A stretch of DNA of 64,000 bases, from the NCBI RefSeq assembly GCF_001579845.1, contig NZ_CP007440.1, positions 6,036,029-6,100,028 on the forward strand, written 5' to 3'. Positions 15,958 to 23,764 of the stretch are shown piece by piece. Positions within the stretch are counted from its first letter, which is position 1. The number at the start of each line of letters is the position of its first letter. A program made the translations under genes and the position numbers. The stretch is from Rhodoplanes sp. Z2-YC6860. GTDB taxonomy: Bacteria > Pseudomonadota > Alphaproteobacteria > Rhizobiales > Xanthobacteraceae. The notes under the pieces were generated by a model that saw nothing but the letters and a program-made list of their open reading frames with translations, searched no databases and was not told the DNA's origin.

Positions 15958-16929
15958 ATGCGCGGAACGCAATTTGCCGAGTTCGCCGGCTTCGTGGCGA
16001 TCGCAGAACAGCAGAGCTTTGCGAAAGCGGCCATTCAGATCGGCATATCCAGGTCGAGGCTCAGCCAGAGTTTGCGAGGACTGGAGGAACGGCTCGGCGT
16101 TCGCCTGCTCAACCGCACGACGCGGAGCGTTTCTCTAACCGAAGCGGGGCTCCGACTTCTCAGTCGGGTGCGCCCCGCGCTCGAAGAGCTAAAAGCGGCG
16201 GCCGCGGATGTCGATCAGTTCCGCCATGGCGCCGTCGGTGAGCTTCGTTTGGTGGTGCAGCCGCCTGTTGCCAGTTTGCTGATCGCTCCTATTCTCAAGC
16301 GCTTTCTCACCGAGCATCCGGGCATACGTCTCGAGATTGCGGTGGTAAAAATGCCCGGCGATATCACCCGTGACGGGTTCGATGCAGGTATCCGGTTTGG
16401 CGAACAAGTCGACCGGGACATGATCGCCATCCGCGTGCTCGGAGAAGCGCGGTTCTTGGTGGTCGGATCACCCGAATATTTGGCTCGTCATCCAGCACCG
16501 AAAACGCCTCGTGACTTGAAGGACCACGACTGTATCCGTGCGCGTCTCCCCAACGGAACGATCTTCGGCTGGCAATTCGAGAAGAGAGGAAAATCGGTGC
16601 TGGCCAACGTCGATGGTCGGCTGATCGTTGACGATATCGATCTCTCAGTCCGCGCAGTACTCGATGGGCTCGGGCTGGCGTATTTGCTTTATGATTTTGT
16701 GAAAGGCGACATTTCCAATGGCGCGCTGGTACCTTTGTTAAACGATTGGTCGCCCCGGTTGTCGGGGTTCTTTCTGTACCATTCCACGCGCCGCCAAGTA
16801 AGCGGACCCCTTCGAGCCCTTATCGCGTTCCTCAAATCTGAGGCCAAGCGTAGAGGCGTCAATCCCTCGACCCTGCCTCGTTCAAGCGTTCATCCAAACT
16901 ATCGTCTGGTTGGTACGTCAAAGCGATAA
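15958..16929 (+). CDS. LysR-family transcriptional regulator
   Basis: The 323-residue protein opens with the LysR winged helix (FVAIAEQQSFAKAAIQIGIS, RSRLSQSLRGLEERLGVRLL, NRTTRSVSLTEAG), which is the CrgA/AaeR-like subgroup pattern. The effector domain includes DAGIRFGEQVDRDMIAIRV and a C-terminal LLNDWSPRLSGFFLYHSTRR. It is divergent from the Bug-protein/methyltransferase operon, with a perfect dyad in the shared promoter. This makes control of that operon, and of itself, the likely role. The effector is unknown. Confidence 0.88.
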   Translation: MRGTQFAEFAGFVAIAEQQSFAKAAIQIGISRSRLSQSLRGLEERLGVRLLNRTTRSVSLTEAGLRLLSRVRPALEELKAAAADVDQFRHGAVGELRLVVQPPVASLLIAPILKRFLTEHPGIRLEIAVVKMPGDITRDGFDAGIRFGEQVDRDMIAIRVLGEARFLVVGSPEYLARHPAPKTPRDLKDHDCIRARLPNGTIFGWQFEKRGKSVLANVDGRLIVDDIDLSVRAVLDGLGLAYLLYDFVKGDISNGALVPLLNDWSPRLSGFFLYHSTRRQVSGPLRALIAFLKSEAKRRGVNPSTLPRSSVHPNYRLVGTSKR

Positions 16930-17385
16930 CCGCGTTCCGGTCAGGTCGCGTCGGCCCTTACCGAGGTTGGGATTGCATTGCCTCACTCCAACATCGGCTC
17001 GCGTCTCTTGCAGTTGCGAAGCCGTTCCAGCCTATTCAAGTAGTCGCTTTAGGCCGCCGCACTCAGGAACTGGCCTATGGAAGGCTCAAGCCTGCGATCC
17101 GGGGCAAATGCGGCGATGGATGTTCGCATTCCGCTGCCGCATCACCATGGCCTCCCGCTGATCTTGCTCGGAACGAGGTCCCACCTTTATGGCGGGGCTT
17201 TTAACTCTTGAAGCAAACTGTTGCGACTGTTCGTCGAACGAAATCCGATAGGTGGCTGTTAGTCCGCCATGTGTTCTGCTGAACGGCAGAGCGAGGCGTC
17301 CTCTCAAAATATCGATGGCGGCAGCGTTCCTTTGTCGAACTCAAGATCCTCCAGCCAACGGCGGGGCCTCGTCTCCCTACTTCGT
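16930..17385. other. intergenic stretch without recognisable gene
   Basis: No supported coding region. A 73-codon minus frame at 17086-17307 has no ribosome-binding site or motif. It leads into the chimeric relic at 17386-17563. Confidence 0.35.
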
Positions 17386-17446
17386 CAATCGCCCCAGAGC
17401 ACGAGATCGGTAAGAATTCTGCTGGTTTCGCGCAGACGTGTACTCG
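17386..17446 (-). pseudogene. short copy of the xre-like gene 3' end
   Basis: It matches 23858-23917: AATCGCCCCAGAGCACGAGA and GGTAAGAATTCTGCTGG are shared. The match stops at GACGTGTA, where a CsbD-gene fragment begins with TACTCGCCGC. It is the third copy of this tail in the window. Confidence 0.75.
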
Positions 17447-17563
17447 CCGCATAGCGTGTCCTTGATGCCGCCGATCGCATTTCTCACTTTGCCTTTTGCC
17501 TGAACGGCTTTGCCTTCGGCTTCTGTTGCTGTCGCCGCTCATCTTACCCGCGACCTCTTTAAC
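17446..17563 (-). pseudogene. csbD-like gene fragment
   Basis: About 118 bases align with 22438-22555 in the intact CsbD gene. Shared blocks include AGCGTGTCCTTGATGCCGCC, GGCTTTGCCTTCGGCTTCTG-like sequence and TTACCCGCGACCTCTTTAAC. One base is missing near 17526 and a deletion follows, so the frame is lost. It is joined to the xre tail at TACTCGCC, which both parents can supply, suggesting joining at microhomology. Confidence 0.75.
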
Positions 17564-17740
17564 AGGCCTGTCCGATGTATCCTCGACAGCGACCAGAAAG
17601 CGGACACGCCAAATCGGTCGAGAAGTGCAATTATGAGCCAATGCTTCAACAAGCTCAGCGCCGGCTTTAGGAAGCCTACGAAGACGCGGTTTTGCCGGTT
17701 ACGGCGCGGCCGGCATCACTTGTAGGTCCGTGTGAAATGA

Positions 17741-17768
17741 AAGAGGCCGCCAACTGAGGCAGCCTCTT
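17741..17768 (-). terminator. terminator-like hairpin
   Basis: An 11-base stem with one mismatch (AAGAGGC-GCC) and a six-base loop lies 39 bases beyond the stop of the minus-strand gene ending at 17807. TTTCATTT follows on the minus strand. The same loop and inner stem recur at 19948-19969. Confidence 0.6.
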
Positions 17769-17806
17769 GTGCGTCGAAACAGATCTGGCTTGGCGGCTCG
17801 GTCGCG

Positions 17807-18070
17807 TCACATGCCGCCCATGCCTTGCAATCGATCCATGGCCGAGTTGTGGGTGTTCGATGGCGGCGCGGAATTGCCCCGCATCGGCATTCGAGGATTG
17901 ACCAGTTTTGTCTTGCCGTTGGATGGAGTGGCCATCGTGGCGCCGTTCGGTGCTTTCATGGGCTGCTGGTTGACCGTTGGTGGTCTGTTGTTGATGCTTG
18001 CGCACCAGCCATTAACGGCGGTGAAAGACAAGATCGCCGCGGTCAAAATAGTGGCTGAAAAGATTTGCAT
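17807..18070 (-). CDS. small secreted protein with C-terminal AMDRLQG motif
   Basis: An 87-residue protein with a clean signal peptide (MQIFSATILTAAILSFTAVN, GWC). A short Pro/Asn/Met-rich mature part ends NSAMDRLQGMGGM. AGGAGGT five bases before ATG 18070 is a very strong ribosome-binding site. It shares the C-terminal motif with the protein at 13090-13497 and, less closely, with 28102-28563. Probably periplasmic; role unknown. A terminator-like hairpin follows at 17741-17768. Confidence 0.7.
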   Translation of the reverse strand: MQIFSATILTAAILSFTAVNGWCASINNRPPTVNQQPMKAPNGATMATPSNGKTKLVNPRMPMRGNSAPPSNTHNSAMDRLQGMGGM

Positions 18071-18603
18071 CGTTACCTCCTATTGAAACGCCGCCAGTAA
18101 ACCACGGGCGGAGCATGCCGGTAAGGGCGGCTCAGAACTTATGGCATTGATCGCTATGCTAAGTATTGCCACCTTGGCCAGTTACATCCGCGACCGCCCG
18201 TGGCTTCCGCAGACCTAGTCTAGATGGATTGCACGTCCGCTCGGGGTCAAACGCGAAGGCCCCATGCATGGCCGCTATCGGCGAGGAACCGACGTGCCGA
18301 CCCGAAACCGCCCCGCTTGGCGCCCCTCCTTCCAGCCCTCCCGCATATTCGCCTCGTTCACGCCTGGGCTAGCTCAACGGTCAAATATTATCGCATGCTC
18401 AGCCGAATAAGATGCATGAGCTTCAATCTGGTACGCGCGGTAGACGACCAGTATTCCGGCAGCTGGCACCACGAGGGTGAGCGCGATCCGCAAGCTGGTG
18501 TGGCTCACATCCATGGTTCGCACCAACAAAGAGGCGCCCACCATGAGTGCATCGGCGGGGCTGGGGAAGGAACGAGGAAAGTTTAGCGCAGCCGCAAGGC
18601 CCC
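18071..18603. other. intergenic stretch with a weak ORF
   Basis: No confident gene. A minus frame ending at 18374 could encode a short protein from ATG 18544 with one hydrophobic segment (IALTLVVPAAGILVVY), but it lacks a ribosome-binding site. Around 18230 the sequence (CACGTCCGCTCGGGGTCAAA) resembles dispersed intergenic repeats. Confidence 0.35.
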
Positions 18604-18792
18604 TCAAGTGGGGATTTTGGGGCCATCGAGGCCAACTGCTAGATGATCACCCTCGATACTTTCTTCGGTGACCGGCGGCGGCGCAGGCCGCCGAGATGAG
18701 GCCATTAATCTAGAAATGATCGACCAGACGAGTTCGCTACGCTCGCGATGAGCTTCTTTCCATATGTCTGAAAACGTCTTGGGGCGGTCCAT
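18604..18792 (-). CDS. small hypothetical protein, 62 aa
   Basis: ATG 18792 is preceded by GGAG at six bases; a TTG at 18804 would add only four residues. The product (MDRPKTFSDIWKEAHRERSE, LVWSIISRLM) begins with a charged amphipathic helix and ends in a Pro-rich acidic tail (RRPAPPPVTEESIEG). No signal peptide is present. Not recognised beyond this. Confidence 0.5.
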   Translation of the reverse strand: MDRPKTFSDIWKEAHRERSELVWSIISRLMASSRRPAPPPVTEESIEGDHLAVGLDGPKIPT

Positions 18793-18916
18793 AGGATGCT
18801 CCAATCAAAATTGATGAACGATACTCCCGTCCAAAATGCTGCGAGGTGATCAGCATCACATTCAGAGACTACAGCGAGGCCCCGCCCTTGTTTCCGAAAA
18901 GCGGTTGCCACCTTTA

Positions 18917-19165
18917 CTAGAGGTTCTCTGCAACGACTGCCGATCCGGGCACGCCCGCGCTCACGTAGCGCTCAGTGGAAACCGGATGATGCACCGTGAT
19001 CGCGGTTGCGACGCTCGCAAAGCCAATGAGGAGTGCCCCGAAGCAAACCGCCAATCGGCGGCTCGCCTGTTTGCTGACGTGTGAACCCCTGCGGCGGCCC
19101 CGATAACCGGGAATAATGCATTCGCCGCCGAACAACGTAGCTTGACGTTCGTGATTGGCGTGCAT
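18917..19165 (-). CDS. small membrane or exported hypothetical protein
   Basis: GGGGA seven bases before ATG 19165 supports the start. The 82-residue product has a basic N-terminal part, one hydrophobic segment (LAVCFGALLIGFASVATAI) at about residues 38-57, and a short polar tail. This predicts a single-pass or cleaved inner-membrane protein. No family is recognised, and the gene stands alone. Confidence 0.45.
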   Translation of the reverse strand: MHANHERQATLFGGECIIPGYRGRRRGSHVSKQASRRLAVCFGALLIGFASVATAITVHHPVSTERYVSAGVPGSAVVAENL

Positions 19166-19399
19166 TGCAAGTCCCCTATGACTTCACCGTAGCTGCACCA
19201 TCCTGCAAACGGGCGCAAATCTGAAGTGCGATAAGTCACAATTTAAACACGTGAAATACGTAAGCTATTCTGCCGCAACCCGGAAAGCACTTCCTTACTC
19301 GATCCGCAAGTTGAGGGCCCTAACCAGCGGTGACCCCAACGCGATGTCTGCTGCGAGGGCGTTTCGGAAGCCCTCCGGGCTGCTGTCTGAGGCACTCTC

Positions 19400-19737
19400 A
19401 TGCCAGCGTGTGGCATCGGAAACCTGCTTATAATGCCGCTGGATGTGCCTGCCGGCGCCAACACGCCTATGGCCCTCGAACCTTAAGACTCCCAAGTTCA
19501 TCCGAAATTCGCGGGAGCTTGGATTTTCTCTGGAGTGCCGCACGCGACCTATTGGCCCTTCGAGGCCCGGACAATCTGTGTGCCGATGTCAAAGCCATCG
19601 CCCAAAAGCATCTTGCAATGCTCAGGGAGCAGATGGCTCGCATAATAAAGGTTGAGAGCATCCTGACTGATGCGGTGGCGAGATGCCCCGGGGGAAAGAC
19701 GATCGATTGCACCCTGTTGGAAATCCTAGAAGCCTAG
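19400..19737 (+). pseudogene. MerR-family regulator, frameshifted
   Basis: One frame gives APTRLWPSN-LKTPKFIRNSRELGFSLE, matching the end of the MerR DNA-binding domain and the first dimerisation helix. A second frame gives LLALRGPDNLCADVKAIAQK, HLAMLREQMARI and ARCPGGKTIDCTLLEILEA, the C-terminal dimerisation helix and metal-loop region of MerR/CadR-like regulators. The two frames join near 19530. The start of the DNA-binding domain is poorly preserved. The ADVKAIA and ARCPG...DC positions suggest a metal- or redox-responsive ancestor. Confidence 0.75.
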
Positions 19738-19947
19738 CGGGAAACCAGAACCGAGTTTCTCAATTCCAACTTGCATGCGGACCGCCAAGCCGGTTTCACT
19801 TTGACCGTTCAAGTGGGGGCTTGTTCCTCTTTCTTTATTTCCTCCCAGCCTGCGTTTGGCTGCGATCGAGGGCATTGAATGATCAGGCCGCAGTATGTCA
19901 GGGGATGCCCTAAAACCCGAATTTTCAGTTTCGATTGCTACAATCTG

Positions 19948-19969
19948 AGGCCGCCAACTGAGGCGGCCT
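19948..19969 (-). terminator. terminator-like hairpin overlapping a stop codon
   Basis: AGGCCGCC and GGCGGCCT form a perfect eight-base stem with a six-base loop. It overlaps the TAG of the gene ending at 19968. No long T-tract follows, so it may instead stabilise the mRNA 3' end. Confidence 0.5.
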
Positions 19970-20195
19970 ACTGCATGCGAACTGTTTTGACTTCGAACTC
20001 GCCGCAGTCCCGACACTCATAGGTGTAGAGGTAGTCGTAGCGTTTCTGGGCAGGCTCGATTCCGGCCAAGCGGCACGTCCCCGCGCACACAGAGCACTCC
20101 AGAAACAGGAGCGTCTCGGCGTCGTCAGTGATCGCGCTGCTTGGGTGGCCGTCCACCACTAGCTCCAACTTCATCTTGGCAAACAACTTGCTCAA
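19968..20195 (-). CDS. small zinc-ribbon protein, 75 aa
   Basis: The protein has CSVCAGTC at residues 35-42 and YECRDCGEFEV near the end, giving two CxxC pairs for one zinc ribbon. The C-terminal pattern is shared with the 51-residue protein at 191-346. The start is either TTG 20195 (MSKLFAK, with AAGG five bases upstream) or the internal ATG 20174 (MKLELVVDG). It overlaps another minus frame upstream (20125-20406), so the true 5' end is uncertain. Cytosolic; function unknown. Confidence 0.6.
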   Translation of the reverse strand: MSKLFAKMKLELVVDGHPSSAITDDAETLLFLECSVCAGTCRLAGIEPAQKRYDYLYTYECRDCGEFEVKTVRMQ

Positions 20196-20406
20196 GTTGC
20201 CTTCGGTAAACTTCCACCAAATCGTTCAAGCGCTCAACAGTGAGTTGGTCGAGAACCTGTTCACTCATCCGGCGGGTCAGATTGATTTTGGTGTGTAATT
20301 CATAGCAACGCTGGCACACGGCATTAGTCCATAATGGCAAGGTCGATGACTGGTAATGCCCGGCAGCGGACAGAAGTTTCAAACGAAACCGAGGTCTAAA
20401 AATCAA
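20125..20406 (-). CDS. possible small protein overlapping the zinc-ribbon gene
   Basis: A 93-codon frame overlaps the start of the zinc-ribbon gene by about 70 bases. From residue 30 it looks protein-like (CQRCYELHTKINLTRRMSEQ, VERLNDLVEVYRRQLEQV), with one CxxC. The last 20 residues, inside the overlap, look random. It may be the original N-terminal part of the zinc-ribbon gene, split by a frameshift, or an independent small gene starting at ATG 20268. No good ribosome-binding site is seen. Confidence 0.3.
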   Translation of the reverse strand: MIFRPRFRLKLLSAAGHYQSSTLPLWTNAVCQRCYELHTKINLTRRMSEQVLDQLTVERLNDLVEVYRRQLEQVVCQDEVGASGGRPPKQRDH

Positions 20407-20619
20407 ACTGACCCGCTACCTGCCGTGCAGCGGCCTAAATGATAGCTTCCTCCTCCTCGATATATTCTGAGAGGAGTTCCCACGTCTTGGCTACGGACCT
20501 GGGATCGGCGGGAAGATATGGAAAGACATGAAGATGGACTTCCAGGTAGGCTCGTGGCCGTGGTTACGGCATGTCTGATGCAGAAGCAGCAATTCTTCCC
20601 CAACCAAAGGATTCGAACA

Positions 20620-21090
20620 ATGCCGCGAGCGATCCTGTGTGCAGCGACCGCGACCGTTCTTTGCATCGCCAACAGCGTGAGTGCCCACGCACAACAGAGG
20701 CCCATAATGCCAAATAACGCTGCCTCTGACTTCAAATTCAAGCCCGACACTCGAATGCACCCCGCGACTTCTAATCCCACGATTCGTACTCAGGGGGTTG
20801 AAAGAAACACGTTCGCCCACACGCCGTGCCGCGGCTGGGACCTGAGCTGCGGGAAACCAGAGCACGATAAGCAGGCCGCGAAACTCAAGGACGAGTGGGA
20901 GAAGTCGAGGCGTCGCACCGGCTTAAACGGAGACAATGATATAAATTATCGAACGGCGCCGACGGGGCAGTCTCAACAATTCGAGAAGCAGATACACAAT
21001 TCCCGCACACGCAGTTATGACCGAGGTCCCTTTCAACCTTGCAGGGATCGTTATGATACCGGCTGCACCGTTGGAGACCGTGTTTTTTAA
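20620..21090 (+). CDS. small secreted, cysteine-containing hypothetical protein
   Basis: ATG 20620 has AAAGGA eight bases upstream; the longer reading from 20518 would place 34 unlikely residues before the signal peptide. The signal peptide is MPRAILCAATATVLCIANSV and ends SAHAQ. The mature part is hydrophilic with four cysteines in two pairs (CRGWDLSC and CRDRYDTGC), which could form disulfides in the periplasm. No enzyme motif is seen. It stands alone on the plus strand. Confidence 0.6.
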   Translation: MPRAILCAATATVLCIANSVSAHAQQRPIMPNNAASDFKFKPDTRMHPATSNPTIRTQGVERNTFAHTPCRGWDLSCGKPEHDKQAAKLKDEWEKSRRRTGLNGDNDINYRTAPTGQSQQFEKQIHNSRTRSYDRGPFQPCRDRYDTGCTVGDRVF

Positions 21091-21173
21091 GTTTCCGATC
21101 CAAGCTAAGAGTGGGAAGGCGCCAGGTCTTTAGAGTGGCGCGATCGATCGGCGTGCCGGGTCTCTAAAACAGT

Positions 21174-21210
21174 GAGCCTGGCCGCCGGAGACCATCCAAC
21201 GACCAGGCTC
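21174..21210. other. inverted repeat in intergenic region
   Basis: GAGCCTGG and CCAGGCTC form an eight-base stem around a 21-base interior that can itself fold (GCCGCCGGAG). It lies between convergent genes ending at 21090 and 21337, with no T-tract. It is the first of four strong hairpins in this kilobase. Confidence 0.45.
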
Positions 21211-21336
21211 GCGCAGCGGCTTGAGCGGGGGGCTAAAGGTCCACCGCTGCGTGATGGCTTAGGTAGGGAAGCGCGTCTGATTATCCAGGATGCTACGTAG
21301 ATTTCAATCGAAGCGCGCGTTGCTGCAGCGCGCCTA

Positions 21337-21567
21337 TCAAGTGACGGTTTTAGGGAGGATGAGTCGAGCGATCAGGGATCGCAGTGCCTGATGCTCCGGC
21401 CCTTTATTTTCTCGCTGCAGGAAGGTGGCCAAGTCGATCAGGGAATGCTTCCCGCCTGACGCTTCATTGGGCTCGTGCACGACGACAACAACGTTCTCTT
21501 CGTCATGGCAGAGGTGCCAGCTCTCGCCGTTCGAGCTCAGATAAAATTCCCGCCGTTCAGATCCCAT
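21337..21567 (-). CDS. hypothetical protein, 76 aa, widespread rhizobial type
   Basis: The soluble protein begins MGSERREFYLSSNGESWHLC. It continues HEPNEASGGKHSLIDLATFL and GPEHQALRSLIARL. The EASGG...IDLATFL...GPEHQAL layout is one I associate with small, uncharacterised proteins repeated through Bradyrhizobium genomes. It likely forms a short beta-sheet followed by a helix. No signal peptide, no catalytic motif. It is monocistronic on the minus strand. Confidence 0.7.
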   Translation of the reverse strand: MGSERREFYLSSNGESWHLCHDEENVVVVVHEPNEASGGKHSLIDLATFLQRENKGPEHQALRSLIARLILPKTVT

Positions 21568-21610
21568 GCGTCACCTGCTATACGTCCAGGCGACGATTGT
21601 TGCCAAGCAT

Positions 21611-21802
21611 GAGAAGGCCCGGCGTGTTGCCGACCCGCCGAGCCCTCCTTGGGGGATGGTAGGAGGCAGGGCCCTGGCTCCCCATCCGCCTATGTTTCCA
21701 ACAGAAAAAGCCAAGTCCCGTTCCGACTAATCGTTGCTGCGTCGCCCTGCAATCTTTGCCGAAAGAGAGAAGCCCGGCGCGTTGCTTGAGAGACGCCGGG
21801 CT
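21611..21802. other. two related hairpins in a gene-free stretch
   Basis: At 21771-21802, AGCCCGGCG/CGCCGGGCT is a perfect nine-base stem with a 14-base loop (CGTTGCTTGAGAGA region). At 21611-21650 a related element has the same GAGAAGGCCCGGCG-GTTGC layout but an imperfect stem. The 300 bases around them hold no gene. They could be ends of small RNAs or copies of a dispersed palindromic repeat. Confidence 0.45.
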
Positions 21803-21904
21803 CCCCTTCGAAGGGTGGGAACAACAGAGGAGAACCCACCCTCCGCGAAGCCAACGAGATCTCCAACGCCACGTTCCGCTGTGTATTTCGACGCACAAAA
21901 GCAA

Positions 21905-21939
21905 GGGTGCTTGGCCGCGGTAGAGTCGGCCAAGCACCC
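21905..21939 (-). terminator. rho-independent terminator
   Basis: GGGTGCTTGGCC and GGCCAAGCACCC form a perfect 12-base stem with an 11-base loop. TTGCTTTTG follows on the minus strand. It lies 38 bases beyond the stop of the gene at 21977-22198. Confidence 0.75.
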
Positions 21940-21976
21940 ATGGCAGCAGGCCACCACCTGTCGCGACTAGTCGGAA

Positions 21977-22198
21977 TTAATTGGTCGTGCAAACCTTGAC
22001 GGACTTCATGCCCGTCTCGGCCTCCACTCGAGTCTTGTAGACGCCGTTGCCAACAACCGTGGTCTCCGTGGTGGTCGGCTTCTTGTCCACGATCGTGCAT
22101 TTCTTGGTCTTCACGTCCTGCACGACGTAGAACTCATCGGCCGCCAGCGCCGGGGTCACGAAGGCAACGAGCAGCGTAGCAGCAACAATCTTTTTCAT
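21977..22198 (-). CDS. small periplasmic hypothetical protein
   Basis: A 73-residue protein with a clear signal peptide (MKKIVAATLLVAFVTPALAA) cleaved before DEFYVVQD. The mature part has two cysteines (KKCTIV and VKVCTTN) and a repeated-threonine segment (KKPTTTETTVVG). GAGGAGA precedes ATG 22198 at good distance. A strong terminator follows. The type (short, KKC...VCTxN) is familiar from Bradyrhizobium as an uncharacterised exported protein. Role unknown. Confidence 0.8.
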   Translation of the reverse strand: MKKIVAATLLVAFVTPALAADEFYVVQDVKTKKCTIVDKKPTTTETTVVGNGVYKTRVEAETGMKSVKVCTTN

Positions 22199-22390
22199 TG
22201 AGCGTCTCCTCTGGTTTAATTGACGCGATTAAAAACGGCGATCTAACATTTTCGTTCCAAGAAAAAGCCCCTGGCAGAACGCCGAGGCTTTTACTCAACG
22301 AAAAATATCTATGGCTAGAGGCGGCGAGCTTTTCCGGGCCAGACCACCACTGGGTTTTGCCGCACTGAGGCGGGCGTTGTTTCAAACGAA

Positions 22391-22412
22391 AAAAGAGCCC
22401 GCTTCAGGCTCT
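22391..22412 (-). terminator. rho-independent terminator after csbD-like gene
   Basis: AGAGCC/GGCTCT with a seven-base loop is followed on the minus strand by TTTTTTCG. It lies 23 bases beyond the CsbD-type gene. On the plus strand it is followed by CTTTCCTTTT, so it may work both ways. Confidence 0.75.
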
Positions 22413-22434
22413 CTTTCCTTTTGCCGCTGAGCGG

Positions 22435-22608
22435 TTACTCGCCGCGTAGCGTGTCCTTGATGCCGCCGATCGTATTCTTCACCTTGCCTTTTACCTGATC
22501 GGCTTTGCCTTCAGCTTCTGTCTTGCTGTCGCCGGTCACCTTACCCGCGACCTCTTTAACTTTGCCTTTGGCCTGCTCGACCGAGCCTTCAATGCGATCT
22601 TTGTCCAT
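22435..22608 (-). CDS. CsbD-family stress protein
   Basis: The 57-residue protein (MDKDRIEGSVEQAKGKVKEV, AGKVTGDSKTEAEGKADQVK, GKVKNTIGGIKD) is a textbook CsbD-family member: two amphipathic repeats with VKGKVK cores. These small cytosolic proteins rise in general stress; their biochemical role is not established. AGGAGA before ATG 22608 decides the start over an upstream frame extension. It is a single gene with its own terminator. A frameshifted fragment of another copy lies at 17446-17563. Confidence 0.9.
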   Translation of the reverse strand: MDKDRIEGSVEQAKGKVKEVAGKVTGDSKTEAEGKADQVKGKVKNTIGGIKDTLRGE

Positions 22609-22841
22609 ATGACTCTCCTGTACGTTGGCGGGATAACGCCAGGAACCCAACAAAGGTTCTTACGGGGGGCGGCCTCTTTCGTCTCATCGGATCCGGCCAT
22701 CCTCGAGCATCTCGACCATATGGCCGGTCTCGCGGGTGCGGACCTGAAAATTTTGATTTTGCAATTGAGCCGCTTGATTTCCTGCGCCGCCTCTATTGCC
22801 GTGTCGTACACATCGGCGAGAGTTCGATCCCTGGTGTCTAC

Positions 22842-22958
22842 ATGCGTGAGATGCTGCAGAAAATCGAGAACGCCTTGTTGAAGGCGGACTACGACGACAT
22901 CACGGTCGCAACCGAGCGCGGCACGTTCCACTGGATTGACGGTCGAGCGGGCGCGTGA
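22842..22958 (+). CDS. short ORF at head of a small plus-strand operon
   Basis: From ATG 22842 the product is 38 residues (MREMLQKIENALLKADYDDI, TVATERGTFHWIDGRAGA). The same frame stays open and protein-like upstream (FAIEPLDFLRRLYCRVVHIG, ESSIPGVY), without an ATG or GTG. The gene may therefore start earlier at a rare codon, or be 5'-truncated. It ends 15 bases before the ATG at 22974, with GGGAGG between them, so the two are co-transcribed. Function unknown. Confidence 0.45.
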   Translation: MREMLQKIENALLKADYDDITVATERGTFHWIDGRAGA

Positions 22959-22973
22959 GCGGGAGGCCGAGAC

Positions 22974-23306
22974 ATGAGGCGCACCCCAAGCCTCGTTCCC
23001 GATGCCGTTGCTGGTGCTGTCTACATGGTGCTCGATGACTTCGGGAAATTAGGCCGAGCATGGCGCGAGATGGACGAGGAGCAGACGTCGGAACAAGACG
23101 TGGTGCACGCCATTATATCGGGCGAATATACGCGACCGATTAAGGTAGTTGCCTTCGATCTCGATAAACGTTGGGTTCGGGACGTGACGGAAGACATCGC
23201 ACGAGCTGTTGTCACGACTGCCATTGCGGAAGGCCTGACGCTCGGCCCCGTAATCAGAATTCGTCACGCGTGTGACTGGCGGGGATTTGCCAGCCGATCT
23301 CATTGA
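22974..23306 (+). CDS. hypothetical protein, 110 aa
   Basis: ATG 22974 follows GGGAGG at eight bases. The soluble protein reads MRRTPSLVPDAVAGAVYMVL, DDFGKLGRAWREMDEEQT, VVHAIISGEYTRPIKVVAFD and VTEDIARAVVTTA. Its mix of helix and strand looks like a globular cytosolic protein. It lies between a short upstream ORF and a 120-residue gene on the same strand, facing the recombination module. Such sets are common as prophage accessory genes, but I recognise no family. Confidence 0.65.
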   Translation: MRRTPSLVPDAVAGAVYMVLDDFGKLGRAWREMDEEQTSEQDVVHAIISGEYTRPIKVVAFDLDKRWVRDVTEDIARAVVTTAIAEGLTLGPVIRIRHACDWRGFASRSH

Positions 23307-23309
23307 AGT

Positions 23310-23672
23310 GTGATGGGCGACGTCGTCAAATTCAGATCGAAGCGCCAACGCGGCCGTGGTCCAGCTCCGCCAACGAGCGCGGCAACAACCCCCAACAGGG
23401 CAGCGCCGGTCTATCGCGCCGTGGACGGCTTTCCGATCCACTGGAAAGACGGCGTTGGCACCATCCACGCCTGCGAGGTCACAGAGCCGAGCCCAAGTTC
23501 CCGAGTTGTATGGACGATCTGCGGCAAAGCTGTTACCGACGACGCTGCGTATGTGGCCGAAAATCTGAACGAGGTGAACTGCGTCAAATGTGTTGAATGG
23601 CGCCGAGATCCGCAGTCGGCCAACGATGATCCGCCGGCCGTCTGGCTGCCGGACTACAAGCCCAAGGATTAG
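23310..23672 (+). CDS. hypothetical protein with C-terminal cysteines
   Basis: The start is GTG 23310 or ATG 23313 (MGDVVKFRSKRQRGRGP), four to seven bases after the previous stop, so it is translationally linked. After a basic disordered N-terminus come PIHWKDGVGTIHACEV, VVWTICGKAVTDDAAYV and NEVNCVKCVEWRRD. The CVKC pair with two earlier cysteines and histidines could bind metal. The layout is phage-like, but no named family is recognised. Confidence 0.6.
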   Translation: MMGDVVKFRSKRQRGRGPAPPTSAATTPNRAAPVYRAVDGFPIHWKDGVGTIHACEVTEPSPSSRVVWTICGKAVTDDAAYVAENLNEVNCVKCVEWRRDPQSANDDPPAVWLPDYKPKD

Positions 23673-23764
23673 CCGGCGCCGACTCGGTTTTGAAATTCGC
23701 AGTGGCCTACTCCGCCGTTCTCATAGCCCATTCGTTCCCGTCGAACCTTCTGTCCGCTGCGGGC

